The translations under genes were made by a program, and so were the position numbers. From the NCBI RefSeq assembly GCF_900107505.1, contig NZ_FNQH01000001.1:558001-622000 (forward strand): 64,000 bases of DNA, read 5' to 3'. The stretch is from Trichococcus collinsii. Its GTDB lineage: Bacteria; Bacillota; Bacilli; Lactobacillales; Aerococcaceae. Positions 1 through 7,716 of the stretch are shown here, piece by piece. The notes under the pieces are model-generated. The model was not told where the DNA came from. It saw only the letters and a program-made list of their open reading frames with translations, and did not search any database. Position 1 is the first letter of the stretch, and each line of letters starts with the position of its first letter.

Positions 1-612
1 AAGCATTTCTATGAAAAAACCGGTGTGCAGCCCTATCTGTATTTGACGGATGACATCAACGGGTCGACGAATCCTTCGATGGAGGATTTGGAAAGCTTCG
101 CGAACGAAAAGTATGACGAACTTTTTGCGGACGAAGCCCATCTGCTGTTGGTATTCTTTGAATATCAGTCCAGTCTTTACATGGATTATTATGTAGTCGG
201 CACGCAGGCGGCAACTGTCATCGATACCGAAGCCGGCGATGTCTTGCTTGATTACATCGATTCGTACTATTATGATGACAACAAAACGGATGAAGAATTC
301 TTCAGCGATGCATTCCGGGATTCGGCGGATCGCATGATGGAAGTGACGCGTTCCCCGTGGATTGCTGTTCTGATCGTGTTCGGCGGCATCATTCTGCTCG
401 CCCTCCTGTTCTTGTGGTGGCGGCATGCCAAAAAACAGAAGAATCTCGAAGCGAAACAAACGGAAGACATTCTGAAGACGCCGCTGGATACGTTCGGCAA
501 CACTGAGGTGGAAGAACTCAAGAAAAAATATGATGCCGATGGCCCGCAGAAAACCGATACCAGCCCTACACCGCAGGTAGAAGACGAAACTCAGGAAGAC
601 ACGAACCCATAA
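1..612 (+). CDS. PspA-associated membrane protein, TPM-like (5' partial)
   Basis: The reading frame is open from the first base of the window, so the true start lies to the left. About 115 residues of an acidic soluble domain (starting KHFYEKTGVQPYLYLT) precede one membrane segment (about residues 127-142 of the visible part) followed by WWRHAKKQK and a cytoplasmic tail rich in acidic residues. The soluble part resembles TPM-type extracytoplasmic domains, which often accompany PspA in Firmicutes; this is inference from pattern and context. The gene ends 13 bp before pspA, with the pspA ribosome binding site (AAGGAGG) overlapping its stop, so the two are almost certainly co-transcribed. The likely role is in membrane stress handling; the exact function is unknown. 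Confidence 0.6.
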   Translation, partial: KHFYEKTGVQPYLYLTDDINGSTNPSMEDLESFANEKYDELFADEAHLLLVFFEYQSSLYMDYYVVGTQAATVIDTEAGDVLLDYIDSYYYDDNKTDEEFFSDAFRDSADRMMEVTRSPWIAVLIVFGGIILLALLFLWWRHAKKQKNLEAKQTEDILKTPLDTFGNTEVEELKKKYDADGPQKTDTSPTPQVEDETQEDTNP

Positions 613-625
613 GGAGGAAACAGAA

Positions 626-1303
626 ATGGCAATACTAGAGAGATTCTCGGATATCATCAGTGCGAACATCAATGCTTTGATCGACAAAATGGAAAATCCG
701 GCAAAAATGATCGATCAATACCTGCGCGATATGATGGAAGATTTGGCCGAGGTCAAAAGAAGCACAGCCGGCATCATGGCGGAAGAGACCCGGACCAAGC
801 GTTTAGTTGATGAAAACCAGGCAGAAGTCATCAAATACACAGATTATGCCAAAAAAGCCTTGGAAGCCGGCAATGAGAACGATGCCCGCATCTTCTTGAC
901 CAAAAAGCAGGAATTGGAAAATGTCGGTGCAGGATTGGCTACTTCATACGCATCGGCTCATGAAAATGCCGTCAAGATGCGCCAGATGCATGATAAATTG
1001 GCAACCGACATCGAAACGCTCAAATCCCGCCGTGAAATGATCAAATCCAAGATGGCGGTCGCTAAAACCCAGGAAACCCTGAACAAAGCGACGGATTCCA
1101 TCGCGAGTACAAAAGGTGCCATGAGTTCCTTCGAGCGCATGGAAGAAAAAGCCGACAAAATGTTGGATGAAGCGAATGCGATGTCCGAGCTGAACATGGC
1201 ACCGATCGACGAAGCGAAGGCTCTGGAGGAAAAATACGCCAGTCAAGGTTCGGCATCTGTCGAAGATGAGCTTGAGCAGTTGAAAAAAGATATGGGCTTG
1301 TAA
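626..1303 (+). CDS. pspA: PspA/IM30 (Vipp1) family membrane-stress protein
   Basis: A 225-residue protein that is almost entirely amphipathic helix and coiled coil, starting MAILERFSDIISANINALID, the characteristic start of PspA/IM30 proteins. Family members bind stressed membranes through the N-terminal helix and polymerise into ESCRT-III-like assemblies that stabilise the bilayer. The length matches the family (about 220-230). The start is fixed by AAGGAGG 9 bases upstream. It is the second gene of an operon with a single-TM protein and is followed directly by a strong terminator. No pspF or LiaRS partner is seen here. Confidence 0.93.
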   Translation: MAILERFSDIISANINALIDKMENPAKMIDQYLRDMMEDLAEVKRSTAGIMAEETRTKRLVDENQAEVIKYTDYAKKALEAGNENDARIFLTKKQELENVGAGLATSYASAHENAVKMRQMHDKLATDIETLKSRREMIKSKMAVAKTQETLNKATDSIASTKGAMSSFERMEEKADKMLDEANAMSELNMAPIDEAKALEEKYASQGSASVEDELEQLKKDMGL

Positions 1304-1320
1304 AATTGTTCGATACTTAC

Positions 1321-1360
1321 AAAAAGTGCACCCTACCGTTTTGGAAAGGTGCACTTTTTG
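1321..1360 (+). terminator. Rho-independent terminator after pspA
   Basis: AAAAAGTGCACC and GGTGCACTTTTT form a perfect 12-bp stem around a 15-base loop, 17 bases after the pspA stop, with a T-run built into the 3' arm. It closes the pspA operon. Confidence 0.9.
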
Positions 1361-1371
1361 CTGATTTTACG

Positions 1372-1425
1372 GAAACGCATTTTGAGGCGATTTCAATTGG
1401 GAATGCGCACCCACCATCACGAAAC
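1372..1425. repeat. Diverged direct repeat, copy A (3' side of recombinase gene)
   Basis: Positions 1372-1425 align without gaps to 2183-2236 at a constant offset of 811 bases, with 36 of 54 identities counted by eye. Conserved blocks are GAAACG, TTTT, AGGCGATTTC, GAATGCG and CGAAAC. The two copies bracket the small tyrosine recombinase gene. They could be diverged attachment sites, the ends of an old cassette, or two copies of an interspersed element; the sequence alone does not decide. Confidence 0.5.
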
Positions 1426-1441
1426 TCTCTCAAAATGCGTT
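1374..1441 (+). repeat. 13-bp inverted repeat, 42-bp spacing, followed by T-run
   Basis: AACGCATTTTGAG (1374-1386) and CTCAAAATGCGTT (1429-1441) are perfect inverted repeats. The right arm is followed on the plus strand by ATTTTTTT. The structure overlaps repeat copy A and lies between the pspA terminator and the 3' end of the recombinase gene. It could act as a second terminator for plus-strand readthrough or as a structured recombination or protein-binding site. The inverted arms are not conserved in copy B. Confidence 0.5.
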
Positions 1442-1456
1442 ATTTTTTTATTGTGG

Positions 1457-2008
1457 TTAAAATCCGAAATCGACCCGTTTGTATACGTTGTTGATGTTCT
1501 CTTGGGTGATGTCGATATAGCGGAGTGTGACCGCCTGCGAAGAATGCTGAAAGATTGTCTGGAGCAAAGAAATGTCGACGCCTTGCTTGTAGGAATGATA
1601 GCCGAAACTTTTCCGCAGCGAGTGGGCGCTCAAAGTGATGCCAATCATATCCCCGGCATGCGCAATGATGCGGTGTGCTTGCGTGCGTTTGATATGACTG
1701 TTCTTATTGGCGTTGGAATAGAACAAATAATCAGTTGCAGCAAGCCCCTCCCGTTCCACATAATCCAAAATGGATTGCTTCAAGCGGTCATGGATGGCCA
1801 GTTCCTTCTTCTTGCCTGTTTTCATCTCCACAATCTGATACGAGTCTTTCCCCAGCACTTGCCCTACCTTCACGTTCAGAATGTCGCTGATGCGCAACCC
1901 GGTGCGGATGGCATACTCCAGCAGCAGGCGATTTTTCGAATATGGCGGATAAACGTCCATCAATGTTTGGATTTGGCTGATGTCTTTGATTGCATGGGTG
2001 GTATTCAC
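1457..2008 (-). CDS. Small stand-alone tyrosine recombinase (catalytic domain only)
   Basis: A 183-residue protein consisting only of the phage-integrase-type catalytic domain. Visible signature residues are Arg in TGLRIS, a Lys-rich beta-hairpin (TGKKKEL), HSLRKS (His-x-x-Arg), FQHSS (second His) and the nucleophile Tyr in LRYI near the C-terminus. The N-terminal SAM-like/core-binding domain of full integrases (usual length 290-400) is absent. The start is GTG, supported by AGAGGA 7 bases upstream. No phage, ICE, excisionase or relaxase gene is adjacent, so it is not simply the integrase of a visible element. Two diverged direct repeats flank it. It may act on a local site (inversion or cassette mobility) or be a domesticated recombinase. 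Confidence 0.85.
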   Translation of the reverse strand: MNTTHAIKDISQIQTLMDVYPPYSKNRLLLEYAIRTGLRISDILNVKVGQVLGKDSYQIVEMKTGKKKELAIHDRLKQSILDYVEREGLAATDYLFYSNANKNSHIKRTQAHRIIAHAGDMIGITLSAHSLRKSFGYHSYKQGVDISLLQTIFQHSSQAVTLRYIDITQENINNVYKRVDFGF

Positions 2009-2182
2009 TGAAATGTCCTCTTGTTTCCTCTATTTTATGCCCTCCGATATCCAGGGTTTTTCAGTTGATTTCGATAAAAAAAGCATACCATTTCGGCATT
2101 GATAAATCAACGTTTTATAAGGAACACAATTATACATGTGTTCCCTCATTTAGCATGCAAAACCATAATTAGGACAGCTGCA

Positions 2183-2236
2183 GAAACGGCTTTTCAGGCG
2201 ATTTCGGGCATGAATGCGGACAACTGTGCGCGAAAC
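2183..2236. repeat. Diverged direct repeat, copy B (5' side of recombinase gene)
   Basis: Partner of the copy at 1372-1425, with the same orientation, a gapless alignment and identical conserved blocks (GAAACG, AGGCGATTTC, GAATGCG, CGAAAC). It lies between the recombinase start and the DUF1002 promoter. Confidence 0.5.
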
Positions 2237-2265
2237 GGCACAACAAGTTGTTTTTGGGGAATGCT

Positions 2266-2294
2266 TTGACTTTGCGTCGCGGAAGCTTCATAAT
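2266..2294 (+). promoter_or_regulatory. Candidate sigma-A promoter for the DUF1002 gene
   Basis: TTGACT (2266-2271), a 17-base spacer, then CATAAT (2289-2294). It lies 80 bases upstream of the start codon. A TACAAT at 2336-2341 is an alternative -10 but has no good -35. Confidence 0.5.
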
Positions 2295-2374
2295 TAATTA
2301 AAGAAATCATAATACATTTCGTAGGTTATCTTTGATACAATGCAAACATGCTACGAAAGAAAGAAGGTTAAACC

Positions 2375-3343
2375 ATGAAACTGAAAAAAATGATGACAGT
2401 AGGCCTGGCTTCATTGACCTTGTTGGGAATTACTGCTCCGGCAGCGTTCGCCGATAAAATCGCAATCGAACCGATCTTCACTTACGGCGAAAGCCTGAAT
2501 GCAGCCCAACTGGAGGAAACCAGAGAAACGCTGGGAGTAGCCGAGGGAACGAATGAATTAGTCGTGGCCGTCAATGAACTGAACGGCTTGCTGCAGGATG
2601 ATTATCCTTATAGCCAAGTCTATTCGAGCACGTACATCACGCCTGCCGACAGCGATGGTGCTGTTTCGGTGGAAATCCTGACTCCTGAAACCATCACTGC
2701 GATCACTGAGGCGCAATACAAGAATGCAGCCATCACAGCCGGCGCAGTGGATGTGGACATCAAGGTAGCGTCCGCCGTAAAAGTTGACGGATCCGGCGCA
2801 TTGGCCGGTGTCTACAAAGCTTTTGCTGATTCTGGAAACACACTGGATGCAGCAGCTGTGGAAGTCGCCCAGGAAGAATTGGCTGTCACTTCTGCAGTAA
2901 CCGAGGAAAACCAAGCCGACAGCGGCTATTCGGATGAATTGATGAACGCTGCGATCGTGGAAATGAAACAGGATATCCAAGAAGCCAAGGATGCGAACAA
3001 CGGTAACATAAGCGCTGACGACATCCGTCAAATAGTTGAGGATGTGCTGAAGAACTATAATCTCGACAACATCCTTTCCCAAGACAACATCACGAACATC
3101 CAAAACCTGATGATCAATTTCGGCGACATCAATCTTACTGCGGCGCAGAAAGAACAGATTGCCGCTTTCGGTGAAGAACTGCAGGCAACCGGCGGAGAAT
3201 TGTTCGAACAGGCAAAAACGGCATGGAGCAATGTCAATCAGGAACAACTGAAGGAAGACAGCATGGGAATCTGGGAATCCATCGTCCAATTCTTTACCAA
3301 CCTTTTCGGAGGGAACGACAGCACAACGACTGAAACCGAATAA
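2375..3343 (+). CDS. Secreted DUF1002 (YpuA-like) protein
   Basis: 322 residues with a clear Sec signal peptide (MKLKK, hydrophobic core, likely cleavage after APAAFA, about residue 26). The mature protein is acidic and matches the DUF1002 pattern known from B. subtilis YpuA: an N-terminal alpha/beta half with a GESL/NAAQ motif and a predicted helical C-terminal half rich in Asp/Asn. The function of the family is not known. It has its own promoter, an AAGAAGG ribosome binding site and its own terminator, so it is monocistronic. No sortase or lipobox signal is seen, so it is probably released or loosely wall-associated. Confidence 0.8.
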   Translation: MKLKKMMTVGLASLTLLGITAPAAFADKIAIEPIFTYGESLNAAQLEETRETLGVAEGTNELVVAVNELNGLLQDDYPYSQVYSSTYITPADSDGAVSVEILTPETITAITEAQYKNAAITAGAVDVDIKVASAVKVDGSGALAGVYKAFADSGNTLDAAAVEVAQEELAVTSAVTEENQADSGYSDELMNAAIVEMKQDIQEAKDANNGNISADDIRQIVEDVLKNYNLDNILSQDNITNIQNLMINFGDINLTAAQKEQIAAFGEELQATGGELFEQAKTAWSNVNQEQLKEDSMGIWESIVQFFTNLFGGNDSTTTETE

Positions 3344-3370
3344 CTGAAGCTTTACCAGTTGCATAATATA

Positions 3371-3412
3371 AAGAAGCCTCCCTTTCTGAATACGTCGAAA
3401 GGAAGGCTTCTT
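3371..3412 (+). terminator. Terminator hairpin after the DUF1002 gene
   Basis: AAGAAGCCT-C-CCTTTC pairs with GAAAGG-A-AGGCTTCTT (one internal mismatch) around a 10-base loop. The following bases are only moderately T-rich. Confidence 0.65.
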
Positions 3413-3532
3413 GCTATTTAGGGATTCAATTTGAATCATTCATGGTAATTCCCTATCATCTTCATAAAAAAATAAAATTTGCATGTTATCCTCTTTAAGA
3501 GTACTGATGCATTTATCGAAAGGAGGTATAGT

Positions 3533-4243
3533 ATGATGGACCTTCCCTTATTGATCGTCCTCTTTATCGCGGTGGCCTATTTCACCTTTTCCAGCCGAGG
3601 CATGCTTGCGTATACGTTCGGCATTTATCTGGACCTCCCCAACGTCATCATCCACGAATGCGGCCATGCTCTGACTGCGCGCTTGTGGGGCGGAAGCATC
3701 CAGTCGATAAAATTCAATATCCTTCCCTCAATCGTCAAAAGCGGCGGCATCCTCGGTTTGGCCGAAATTGGATACCGCAGTGGATTGGGGATGTTTTTTA
3801 GCCTGTTGGGCGGTTACGTGTCGCAGGCATTGTTCTTCATTGTAGTGTCCTATCTCTATTTACAGGGATTGTTGCTGTGGATCATTCCGCTTTTCTTGGG
3901 AATTTATTTGCTAACGAATTTGCTGGCTAAAGAAAAGAGCTTTTGGCAGAATCTGATTATCCTGATTGTGATTGGGGCTTCCATTATGCTTTACCGTAAC
4001 AACTACAACTTCCTGTTGCGGATTTATCAGTCAGTTGACGTCATCACAATCGGTTTCGTCGTCTGGTATATGCTTGGTTTGGCCCATCAATTTTTCATTG
4101 TTTTGCTTTTGAAAAATGGCAACCATTGGGACGGAACAGCCTTGGCTACAAAAACATATATCCCTACCATCATCTGGAAAGTTCTCTTTCTCATTGCCAT
4201 GGGAGGAGCTTATTTCGCTCCTTTTTGGATGCAACTATTGTAA
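3533..4243 (+). CDS. M50-like membrane zinc metallopeptidase
   Basis: 236 residues and strongly hydrophobic, with about five to six membrane segments. Near the N-terminus it has HECGHALTAR (His41, Glu42, His45), the HExxH zinc motif of intramembrane M50 proteases, and later HWDGTAL, where the Asp could be the third zinc ligand. No PDZ or CBS domain is seen, which separates it from RseP and SpoIVFB and places it with the M50B-like group of unknown substrate. The start at 3533 is chosen because AGGAGG lies 6 bases upstream; an open frame extends to 3479 without a ribosome binding site. It is monocistronic, ending at a strong convergent terminator. Confidence 0.8.
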   Translation: MMDLPLLIVLFIAVAYFTFSSRGMLAYTFGIYLDLPNVIIHECGHALTARLWGGSIQSIKFNILPSIVKSGGILGLAEIGYRSGLGMFFSLLGGYVSQALFFIVVSYLYLQGLLLWIIPLFLGIYLLTNLLAKEKSFWQNLIILIVIGASIMLYRNNYNFLLRIYQSVDVITIGFVVWYMLGLAHQFFIVLLLKNGNHWDGTALATKTYIPTIIWKVLFLIAMGGAYFAPFWMQLL

Positions 4244-4261
4244 ATTTGAAATTTGACAATC

Positions 4262-4310
4262 AAAAAAAAGCTGACGAACCGCCTGCACAAGGGCGGTTCG
4301 TCAGCTTTTT
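4262..4310. terminator. Bidirectional terminator between convergent genes
   Basis: AAAAAGCTGACGAACCGCC and GGCGGTTCGTCAGCTTTTT form a perfect 19-bp stem with an 8-base loop, with A's on the left and T's on the right. It serves the M50 gene on the plus strand and the nucleotidyltransferase-like gene on the minus strand. Confidence 0.93.
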
Positions 4311-4318
4311 AGTTGGTT

Positions 4319-4699
4319 TTATTGTTCGGCCAGATGCGCTTCAATTTTAGCAATGTCGATCCAATCTTTTTCTCTGCCTAGCTGTCTCTTCATCACGATG
4401 ACTGACTCCAGGCTCGCGACCGGAACCCCTTCGATCATGATGATATCCCCAACGTGCCAATCCTCGAAAATTTCCACATCATCACTGTAGATCACTTTGC
4501 GGGCAAATGCGCCCTGTTTGATCGGGTATCCTTGAACCACTAAAGTATGGAACGCTTCCTTTATGCAGCTGATGTCGATATCTTTTGTTTCCTCTTTTAT
4601 GCCATGCATAACCAGTGCTGTTCCGGTGATGACGCAATAGTCTCCCGGCTTCAATGGAAGCGCCGATACGCTTTCCTTGATCGCTTCTTTTCGGAACAT
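4319..4699 (-). CDS. Small nucleotidyltransferase-fold protein (AbiEii/MNT-like), function unknown
   Basis: 126 residues. The segment GTALVMHGIKEETKDIDIS matches the G-[ST]-x9-D-x-D pattern of minimal nucleotidyltransferases and AbiEii-like toxins; an ASLESVIVMKRQLGREKDWIDI tail-type motif, often seen in such proteins (treated here as a short pattern only), follows. Start 4699 is preferred because GAGGGG lies 8 bases upstream; a longer form from 4723 lacks a ribosome binding site. No AbiEi-type or MNT/HEPN antitoxin partner gene is adjacent, so it may be an orphan enzyme and not half of a toxin-antitoxin pair. It is monocistronic and convergent with the M50 gene. Confidence 0.55.
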   Translation of the reverse strand: MFRKEAIKESVSALPLKPGDYCVITGTALVMHGIKEETKDIDISCIKEAFHTLVVQGYPIKQGAFARKVIYSDDVEIFEDWHVGDIIMIEGVPVASLESVIVMKRQLGREKDWIDIAKIEAHLAEQ

Positions 4700-4771
4700 G
4701 TATTTCACCCCTCGTTTGTTCATCCAGGGAACATTATATCATGCAGTCAGATCAATTTATTAAAGCGAAGC

Positions 4772-4824
4772 AAAAAAAACAGGGGCCACCGAACAGTTTA
4801 TGTGCTCGTTGACCCCTCTTTTTT
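4772..4824 (-). terminator. Terminator after lysA
   Basis: On the minus strand AGGGGTCAACG pairs with CGGTGGCCCCT (one G-T and one mismatch), followed by GTTTTTTTT. It lies 9 bases after the lysA stop. Confidence 0.8.
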
Positions 4825-4832
4825 GATTCCGT

Positions 4833-6098
4833 TTATTTCACGTCTTTGAAAAGACCGGTGAAGTCGAACGTTGCAAAGTAATCCGCTGGTGTTTCCGCGC
4901 GACGGATCATTTCCGTGCCGCCGTCTTCCTTCAACAAGATTTCAGCCGAACGCAATTTTCCGTTGTAATTGTAACCCATCGAGAAGCCGTGCGCTCCTGT
5001 GTCATGGATCACGACCAAGTCGCCGATGTCGATTTTAGGCAACATGCGGTTGATGGCGAATTTGTCGTTATTTTCGCACAATCCGCCAGTCACATCATAC
5101 ATGTGATCCGCTGGTTGATCTTCTTTGCCCATCACGGTGATGTGGTGATAAGCCCCATACATCGCTGGACGCAACAAATTGACTGCGCTGGCATCCAGAC
5201 CGATGTAATCTTTGTAGATGTGCTTTTCGTGGATGGCCGTCGCCACCAAACAACCGTATGGCCCAAGCATGAATCTGCCCAGTTCCGTATAGATCGCAAC
5301 ATCTCCAAGGCCGGCTGGTACCAAGATCTCTTCGAACGCCTTGCGGACACCTTCGCCGATTTTCGCTACATCCGCAGCTTTTTGTTCCGGCAGGTAAGGG
5401 ATGCCGATTCCGCCTGAAAGGTTGATGAAAGTGATATCCGCGCCTGTTTCTTCCTTCAGTTCAACGGCAGTCTGGAACAGGATGCCTGCAAGGATCGGAT
5501 AGTACTCATCTGCTACGTTATTGCTGGCCAGGAACGAATGCAGGCCAAAGTGTTTCACGCCTTTTGCCATCAACTTTTTGAAGCCTTCCGTCAATTGCGG
5601 ACGAGTGAAGCCGTATTTTGCGTCTTCGGGTTTGTCCATGATTTCATTATTGATCGTGAACTCGCCGCCTGGATTGAATCGGCAGCTGACCGTTTCCGGC
5701 AATCCGGCTGCTTCTTCCAGGAAATCGATGTGGGTAATGTCATCCAAATTGATGGTCGCATTCAGTTTGCGGGCGAATTGGAAGTCTTCCTTAGGCGTCA
5801 CGTTCGAAGAGAACATGATTTCATCGCCTTTGAATCCGAGCGCATCGGCCATCATCAACTCTGTGTAGGTAGAACAGTCCACGCCGCAACCTTCCTCCTT
5901 CAGAATCTGCAAAATGGCCGGTGTCGGTGTTGCCTTCACAGCGAAGTACTCTTTGAAGCCTTTGTTCCAGGAGAAAGCCGCATTTAATTTGCGCGCATTC
6001 TCACGGATACCTTTTTCATCATATAAATGGAAGGGAGTCGGATACTGTTGCACGATTTCTTCCAATTGCTCTTTATCAACAAATACTTTTTTTGTCAT
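4833..6098 (-). CDS. lysA: Diaminopimelate decarboxylase
   Basis: 421 residues. This PLP enzyme makes L-lysine from meso-diaminopimelate, the last step of lysine biosynthesis. It is a fold-type III decarboxylase: the PLP lysine is in EYFAVKATP (Lys55), the phosphate-binding glycine motif is NLSGGIG, and the active-site cysteine region is GGLCENNDKF near the C-terminus. The length fits LysA. The start overlaps the stop of the upstream trmB-type regulator by 4 bp, so the two are translationally coupled and co-transcribed from the promoter at 6865-6893. A dedicated local regulator for lysA is unusual, since lysA is normally in a dap operon or under a lysine riboswitch; no such riboswitch is seen here. 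Confidence 0.93.
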   Translation of the reverse strand: MTKKVFVDKEQLEEIVQQYPTPFHLYDEKGIRENARKLNAAFSWNKGFKEYFAVKATPTPAILQILKEEGCGVDCSTYTELMMADALGFKGDEIMFSSNVTPKEDFQFARKLNATINLDDITHIDFLEEAAGLPETVSCRFNPGGEFTINNEIMDKPEDAKYGFTRPQLTEGFKKLMAKGVKHFGLHSFLASNNVADEYYPILAGILFQTAVELKEETGADITFINLSGGIGIPYLPEQKAADVAKIGEGVRKAFEEILVPAGLGDVAIYTELGRFMLGPYGCLVATAIHEKHIYKDYIGLDASAVNLLRPAMYGAYHHITVMGKEDQPADHMYDVTGGLCENNDKFAINRMLPKIDIGDLVVIHDTGAHGFSMGYNYNGKLRSAEILLKEDGGTEMIRRAETPADYFATFDFTGLFKDVK

Positions 6099-6799
6099 TT
6101 CGCTTCAAATCCTCTCATCATTTCGACTACTTTGATTTCGTTCTGCAACGATTCTTTCAATAAATCAACTACATTTTTCTTCCCGGAATACAGGCAAGTG
6201 GAAAACTCACCCTCATCGATATCACCAGTCAGAACGGTCGTGGAATCCACGATGATCCGTACTTGCTTCTTCGGCTTCTCCAAAACATGGACAGTCATGC
6301 CTTCCTGAGGGAACGGCGTATCTGTTATGACAACCATTTTTATGCCGCGCTGATGCGCAGCCTGCATTTCCGTCAAAAGTTCCGGCAGGATATTCCCGGA
6401 CACGGACAAGTAGACGCGAGACTTCGATTCTGAAATCATATTTCGCATTTTGTCCATTATGCGGTGTTCGCCTGTGATGGTTATGTACCCCTCCGCATCT
6501 TCTCTTCTTTGGGGGATATTCTTGATCAATTCCTGCTTGGATTCCTGAAGGGATCGAATTTTGTTCCCGCAGAATTCCTCCACAGGCACCGGGGTATAAC
6601 GGGTCGTCTCCCCTTCGATGATGAAGGCCGCTCCTTTTTCAACCAACGAAGCCAATGATGCATAGGCGTTCGAGCGCGAAATACCGGTTATTTTTGATAC
6701 TTCATAACCGTTCAGGTCCCCGTCCGAAAGCAAGGTCAGGTAGATGGTCGCTTCATGCCTGGTCAGATTAAATCGCGTCAACAATTCTGTGTTATCCAC
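6095..6799 (-). CDS. TrmB-family transcriptional regulator
   Basis: 234 residues. Residues about 5-65 are a winged helix-turn-helix (LTRHEATIYLTLLSDGDLNG, then VSKITGISRSNAYASLASLVEKG), the TrmB signature. The rest is a TrmB C-terminal region with a PLD-like fold (about residues 110-230: SKSRVYLSVSGNILPEL, then VRIIVDSTTVLTG). TrmB regulators are best known from archaeal sugar control, but bacterial copies exist. The gene is first in an operon with lysA and overlaps it by 4 bp. It is inferred to control its own operon in response to an unknown ligand. The start is the only good one, but the ribosome binding site GGGAGG is slightly far. Confidence 0.85.
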   Translation of the reverse strand: MDNTELLTRFNLTRHEATIYLTLLSDGDLNGYEVSKITGISRSNAYASLASLVEKGAAFIIEGETTRYTPVPVEEFCGNKIRSLQESKQELIKNIPQRREDAEGYITITGEHRIMDKMRNMISESKSRVYLSVSGNILPELLTEMQAAHQRGIKMVVITDTPFPQEGMTVHVLEKPKKQVRIIVDSTTVLTGDIDEGEFSTCLYSGKKNVVDLLKESLQNEIKVVEMMRGFEAK

Positions 6800-6864
6800 T
6801 GAATAAATCCTCCCATTTCGGTGCGTGTTCTGCTTTTTTGTCAGTAGTATTACTGCATAGGAAC

Positions 6865-6893
6865 ACTATATACTATTTCCGTTTTATTGTCTA
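6865..6893 (-). promoter_or_regulatory. Promoter of the trmB-lysA operon
   Basis: On the minus strand TAGACA (6893-6888), a 17-base spacer, then TATAGT (6870-6865). It lies about 65 bases upstream of the regulator start. No obvious long dyad overlaps it. Confidence 0.6.
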
Positions 6894-6956
6894 TTTCTAA
6901 TGCTTTTTTCATGAAATATTTTTTTGGGGATTTATCTATTGGGAACATACCGCTCT

Positions 6957-7574
6957 TTAGACATGGTGATGGCTATAATGCTCCACCAAGTCTCCTAGCA
7001 TATCGGTTGCGATGTCGTTCTGGCCCCCACGCGGCACGATGATATCGGCTTGGACTTTGGATGGCTCGATGAAGGCATCATGCATCGGTTTGACGGTCGT
7101 CAGATAGCGGGCTATCGTACTCTCGTATGTGCTGTTGCGCTCCCGGATATCCCTTTCGATTCTTCTGATCAGACGGATGTCCGGTTCCGCATCCACAAAT
7201 ATTTTGATGTCGATCATGGACACTAATTTGGGTATGGCCAAAATCAGGATGCCTTCCAATATGACTACGGGCTTCGACTCGATCGGGGTCGTCTTTTTCG
7301 AACGCGCTTGCAGACCGAAATCGTAGATTGGCGCCTCGATGTCTTGTCCGGAACGGAGTTTTGCCAAATCAGCTATCAGCAGTTCGTTATCGAAGGCGTT
7401 TGGGTGATCGAGATTCAGGTTTTCGCGCTCAATTGCGCTCAGATGCGATTGATCCTTGTAGTACCAATCCTGCGATAAATAGACGACATTGACCTTGCCC
7501 AGTCTTTTCGCGATTGTTTTTGCTACAGTTGTTTTGCCGGCTCCCGATCCTCCGGTAATCCCGATGATAATCAT
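6957..7574 (-). CDS. udk: Uridine kinase
   Basis: 205 residues. It phosphorylates uridine or cytidine to UMP or CMP in pyrimidine salvage. The P-loop GGSGAGKT is at residues 8-15; SQDWYYKD, the LDHPNAFD motif, the APIYDF substrate loop and RRIERDIRER are all typical of Udk. The length is normal (about 210). It is monocistronic between trmB and the AEC carrier genes; no clear terminator is seen at its 3' end. Confidence 0.95.
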   Translation of the reverse strand: MIIIGITGGSGAGKTTVAKTIAKRLGKVNVVYLSQDWYYKDQSHLSAIERENLNLDHPNAFDNELLIADLAKLRSGQDIEAPIYDFGLQARSKKTTPIESKPVVILEGILILAIPKLVSMIDIKIFVDAEPDIRLIRRIERDIRERNSTYESTIARYLTTVKPMHDAFIEPSKVQADIIVPRGGQNDIATDMLGDLVEHYSHHHV

Positions 7575-7660
7575 CTTTATCGTCCCCTGTCATAAGATGG
7601 TTGTGTTCCTTCTACATCCATTATAAGCTTTCACCGGGCCATAGGCGAACGCGAATGGCC

Positions 7661-7704
7661 AAAAAAAGAAACAAGAATCTGCTTCTGCAGCAGGCTCTTG
7701 TTTC
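7661..7704 (-). terminator. Terminator after the AEC carrier gene
   Basis: GAAACAAGA (7668-7676) and TCTTGTTTC (7696-7704) form the stem; on the minus strand it is followed by TTTTTTT. It lies 12 bases after the carrier stop. Confidence 0.85.
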
Positions 7705-7716
7705 CTTACATTGTAT

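Larger units (their letters stand above)
2009..2374. other. 366-bp intergenic region with hairpin, repeat copy B and promoter
   Basis: No gene is seen. The region holds a perfect 8-bp inverted repeat (GGAACACA 2121-2128 / TGTGTTCC 2137-2144), repeat copy B (2183-2236), a short AACAAGTTGTT palindrome followed by T's (about 2243-2258), and a promoter for the downstream DUF1002 gene. It separates the divergently transcribed recombinase and DUF1002 genes. Confidence 0.6.

Noticed and set aside
1374-1441. Integron attC-like site next to the recombinase
   Set aside because: The inverted repeat lacks the GTTRRRY/RYYYAAC core boxes and the recombinase lacks the integron-integrase insert and N-terminal domain.
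1457-2008. Prophage or ICE integrase marking a mobile element
   Set aside because: No phage, conjugation or excision genes lie on either side. The neighbours are chromosomal-type genes with their own terminators.
2558-3439. Long minus-strand open frame opposite the DUF1002 gene, and similar long antisense frames such as 14558-15295
   Set aside because: They are shadows of genes with clear family matches, signal peptides or catalytic motifs on the other strand, and they lack ribosome binding sites.
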